Assembly: GCA_910578865.1 (NCBI GenBank)
Contig: CAJTRM010000005.1
Location: forward strand, 78,745-142,744
Length of the DNA: 64,000 nucleotides
Direction: 5' to 3'
From: an uncultured Dorea sp.
Lineage (GTDB): Bacteria; Bacillota_A; Clostridia; Lachnospirales; Lachnospiraceae
The notes below the pieces were generated by a model, which was not told the origin of the DNA, made no database searches, and was given only the letters and a program-made list of their open reading frames with translations. Position 1 is the stretch's first letter. Every line of letters starts with the position of its first letter. Made by a program: the position numbers and the translations under genes. Shown here in pieces: positions 61,938 to 64,000 of this stretch.

Positions 61938-61951
61938 TGAGAGGAAGGAGA

Positions 61952-63247
61952 ATGAGTATGCAGTGTAAGTTTTGTAGAGGTGATCTTCCGGAGGGGGCGA
62001 AAGTGTGCCCGATTTGCGGTACGCCGGCGCCGGAAGAGGAGGAACGTAATATATCTGAAGAAAATGAAGGCGCAGGCCAGGAAAATAATCAGCAGTATTC
62101 ATATGGAATGAGCAGTCAGGAGAGAAACGGGCAGCCGGAGTATCAGCAGAATTATGGTCAAGGGTATGGCCAAAACTATAGTTACGGCCAGCAGGACAAC
62201 AGTCAGCAGGGATATGGCCAGAACTATGGCCAGCAGGACAACAGTCAGCAGGGATATGGCCAGAACTATGGCCAGCAGAATAACAGTCAGCAAGGATATG
62301 GTCAGAACTACGGTCAGCAGGGATATGGCCAGAATAACAGTCAGGCGAATTATAATCAGGGATACTATAATCCGAATAATGGCGGCCAGTCTGTGAATTC
62401 AACACCATATGTCATCTTTGCGATTCTGACTACAGTCTTATGTTGTCTTCCTCTGGGAATTGCATCTATTATATATGCAAGTAAGATCAATTCGCTGCAG
62501 AATGCCGGTGACTATGCAGGGGCACAGCAAGCTGCTAAAAAGGCAAAGACTTTTGCGATCATAGGTGCGGTTGTCGGTCTTATAGTGTCTGTCATTTACG
62601 GTGCTTTTATGGCATTTTCGGCTGATGATATTGTGTCAGATTTTACCGGGGGTAATGGAAACACCCAGATTGAATATCCGTTTTCTGATGATGACGACGA
62701 TGACGATGATGATTCTATAGAGATGGAACCGGCTCAGCCGAGCGGAGACCTTGGGGCAGCATGGGACAGTTATACGGTTCAGTTCAATGACAGCGTTGTC
62801 AACCTTCCATGTACACTCCAGGATCTGGAGGCATTAGGGTTTGCTCTGGATACCGAAGAGACTCCGGAGAATTATATAGTAAATCCGGAAGAGAATGAAT
62901 ATGTGTTTGTTGAGGATTCCAATGGGAATTCTTTCATGCTGGATATGGTAAATGATACGGACACGGCTCGGGAAATCGTAGAATGTCAGGTGGGCGGTAT
63001 TTATATAGATGACTACGGTATCAGCGAAGGCGGACTTACCGTTTTGTTCCCTGGAGGAATTCAGGTGGGAATGACGAAAGATGAAGTGCTGGCAGTATAT
63101 GGAGAAACTTCCGATGTCTATGAAGGTGAGAGTCTGGATACTTATACATGGTATGCCGGAGACGGTTATGGTAAAAACTGTTGTATTGAGTTTGATGCCG
63201 ACACCGGGACTGTAAGCTATATGAGTATGCAGTGCTATGATTATTGA
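61952..63247 (+). CDS. Zinc-ribbon membrane protein with Gln/Gly/Tyr/Asn-rich repeats
   Basis: A 431-residue protein. An N-terminal zinc ribbon CKFCRGDLPEGAKVCPIC (residues 5-22) is followed by a low-complexity region of about 100 residues (about 45-145) made of GQQDNSQQGYGQNY-type repeats. Two membrane helices (about 153-175 and 195-218) follow, then a run of nine Asp (about 248-256). A soluble C-terminal domain of about 170 residues ends the protein. The helical part resembles DUF4190-like proteins. GAAGGAG precedes ATG-AGT-ATG. Function unknown. Confidence 0.78.
   Translation: MSMQCKFCRGDLPEGAKVCPICGTPAPEEEERNISEENEGAGQENNQQYSYGMSSQERNGQPEYQQNYGQGYGQNYSYGQQDNSQQGYGQNYGQQDNSQQGYGQNYGQQNNSQQGYGQNYGQQGYGQNNSQANYNQGYYNPNNGGQSVNSTPYVIFAILTTVLCCLPLGIASIIYASKINSLQNAGDYAGAQQAAKKAKTFAIIGAVVGLIVSVIYGAFMAFSADDIVSDFTGGNGNTQIEYPFSDDDDDDDDDSIEMEPAQPSGDLGAAWDSYTVQFNDSVVNLPCTLQDLEALGFALDTEETPENYIVNPEENEYVFVEDSNGNSFMLDMVNDTDTAREIVECQVGGIYIDDYGISEGGLTVLFPGGIQVGMTKDEVLAVYGETSDVYEGESLDTYTWYAGDGYGKNCCIEFDADTGTVSYMSMQCYDY
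62186..62311 (+). repeat. Three 42-bp tandem repeats inside the low-complexity gene
   Basis: Units at 62186-62227 and 62228-62269 are identical; the unit at 62270-62311 differs at a few, mostly third-codon, positions. Each encodes 14 residues (GQQDNSQQGYGQNY). A shorter degenerate unit follows. Such arrays change copy number easily. Confidence 0.9.
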
Positions 63248-63258
63248 TTTTTTCATAA

Positions 63259-63296
63259 AGAGCAGGATGCACAGAATTAGCTGCATCCTGCTTTTT
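63259..63296 (+). terminator. Intrinsic terminator after the low-complexity gene
   Basis: AGCAGGATGCA (63261-63271) pairs with TGCATCCTGCT (63282-63292), followed by TTTTT. Confidence 0.85.
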
Positions 63297-63373
63297 ATGG
63301 CCATGCTGTTTAGGTGCAGAAGGATGTTGAGGGGGTTAGACGAAAATTCATTTGAAAATGAGTAAAAAAAGTC

Positions 63374-63403
63374 TTGACACAGGAATAATAATAAGATTAT
63401 AAT
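63374..63403 (+). promoter_or_regulatory. Promoter of tRNA-Ser(GGA)
   Basis: TTGACA (63374-63379) and the consensus TATAAT (63398-63403) are 18 bp apart, about 25 bases before the tRNA. Confidence 0.75.
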
Positions 63404-63427
63404 AATATCCGGACTCAAGATGTGTAT

Positions 63428-63516
63428 GGAGAAATACCCAAGAGGCTGAAGGGGCTCCCCTGGAAAGGGAGTAGGTCGTTGATAGCGGCGCGAGGGTTCA
63501 AATCCCTCTTTCTCCG
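63428..63516 (+). tRNA. tRNA-Ser(GGA)
   Basis: A class II tRNA of 89 nt. GGAGAAA (63428-63434) pairs with TTTCTCC (63509-63515), with discriminator G. The anticodon stem CTCCC/GGGAG holds the loop CTGGAAA, giving anticodon GGA. There is a long variable arm and a GTTCAAATC T loop. CCA is not encoded. Confidence 0.95.
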
Positions 63517-63619
63517 TTTGTCTGACAAGCCTGTATTTGGTGGTTGGAATAAGTAGAACACATATATATTGTGTGTTGAAGAGTTAAATAAAAAAACTTA
63601 AAAAACTTTAAAAAATCAC

Positions 63620-63649
63620 TTGACATTATATGATAAAAAATGCTATTAT
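63620..63649 (+). promoter_or_regulatory. rRNA operon promoter
   Basis: TTGACA (63620-63625) and TATTAT (63644-63649) are 18 bp apart, preceded by an A-tract-rich UP-like region (63585-63615). A leader of about 310 bases follows to the 16S start. Confidence 0.75.
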
Positions 63650-63654
63650 GTCTA

Positions 63655-63965
63655 GGCTGACTCGCAAGAGACAGACAAAAAGGACCTTGATAATTAAATA
63701 ATAGACAACAACCCTGAAAATTTCTTGAATCGAGAAAAATTCAGAGAACGGCTTTGGATCAGAAATGATCTGAAGCAACCTAGAAACAGTAAAGGGATAA
63801 GAAAAGCTAGTAGTTTTTCTGACCCGGAGCAAACAGTAAAGAAACTCATGTGAATGAGTTTGGAATGCAGCTCCTGCGACACTGGGCGCACAGCCTTTGG
63901 CTGTTTGCCAAGTCGTCGAGGAGCGCATAAACGCTAAGGCTTGTGAGAGACCAAGCCGAAGCTTT
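63655..63965 (+). promoter_or_regulatory. Pre-16S leader with processing stems
   Basis: The leader carries no ORF. It holds GGACCTTGATAATTAAATAA near 63680. GCTCCT (about 63871) can pair with AGGAGC (about 63919). Closest to 16S are GGCTTG/CAAGCC hairpin arms and a GCATAAA/TTTATGC pair around 63925-63971. These are probable RNase III processing and antitermination elements; exact pairing was judged by eye. Confidence 0.5.
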
Positions 63966-64000
63966 TTATGCGAGAGTTTGATCCTGGCTCAGGATGAACG
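63966..64000 (+). rRNA. 16S ribosomal RNA, 5' end only
   Basis: AGAGTTTGATCCTGGCTCAG, the universal 27F site, begins at 63973. E. coli numbering then puts the mature 5' end near 63966. The gene continues past the window edge. Confidence 0.95.

Noticed and set aside
62186..62311. CRISPR-like array
   Set aside because: The direct repeats are contiguous 42-bp in-frame coding units without spacers.

Overview
The window looks like a chromosomal segment of a spore-forming, Gram-positive anaerobe of the Clostridia, most likely a Lachnospiraceae-type gut bacterium. The evidence is a complete spoIIA-sigF-spoVA cluster, strong AGGAGG-type ribosome sites, a T-box in front of valS, an LtaS-like enzyme, a sfsA-mutY fusion, single-component PfoR and YitT membrane proteins, and many ABC importers with lipoprotein binding subunits. 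The genus cannot be fixed from the sequence alone; only the first few dozen bases of a 16S gene fall inside the right edge.

Layout. 1-8.6 kb: end of a macro-domain gene, a metallo-beta-lactamase-fold hydrolase, T-box/valS, an LtaS-like enzyme, folC and a 44-residue ORF. 8.6-16.7 kb: a TPR membrane protein, then the forespore regulon core (spoIIAA-spoIIAB-sigF, a 61-residue membrane ORF, spoVAA-AB-AC-AD-AE), then a Na/Pi symporter with PhoU tail. 16.7-23.2 kb: a MacB-like ABC exporter cassette framed by two small unrecognised minus-strand genes, a PfoR-type EIIC protein, and a corrinoid adenosyltransferase. 23.2-33.4 kb: small alarmone synthetase, SfsA-MutY fusion, a minus-strand lipid operon (TetR, DAG kinase, glycerophosphodiesterase, PAP2), tex, a YitT protein and a DUF362 ferredoxin. 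33.5-36.7 kb: an SsuABC/TauABC-like importer. 36.7-48.3 kb: pepV and a FadR-type regulator read leftwards, and an oppBCDF - M29 aminopeptidase - putative glycosidase - oppA operon reads rightwards. 48.4-54.2 kb: a tandem class II aldolase protein, a GNAT, a sugar-type ABC importer and a RibU-like S component. 54.2-61.2 kb: a VOC protein, then the t6A genes tsaE, tsaB and tsaD mixed with threonine aldolase, rimI and an RNase Z-like gene, then ispD. 61.2-64 kb: tRNA-Ser(UGA), a DUF2752 protein, a low-complexity Gln/Gly/Tyr/Asn membrane protein, tRNA-Ser(GGA) and the leader and start of an rRNA operon.

Two families of short palindromic intergenic repeats are visible. One is a 151-bp element ending in GTTCAGCC/GGCTGAAC, with two full copies and one fragment. 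The other is a 166-bp element ending in CTAGTGTGCTGAC, with one full copy and one 37-bp internally deleted remnant. In three of the five cases the TAG of the terminal repeat is also the stop codon of the preceding gene.

The most system-like region is 36.7-48.3 kb. A dipeptidase, a GntR/FadR-type regulator with candidate operators in the divergent promoter region, a complete peptide-type importer, an aminopeptidase and an unusual glycosidase-like protein together suggest scavenging of a peptide or glycosylated amino-acid compound. The substrate is not deducible from sequence alone.
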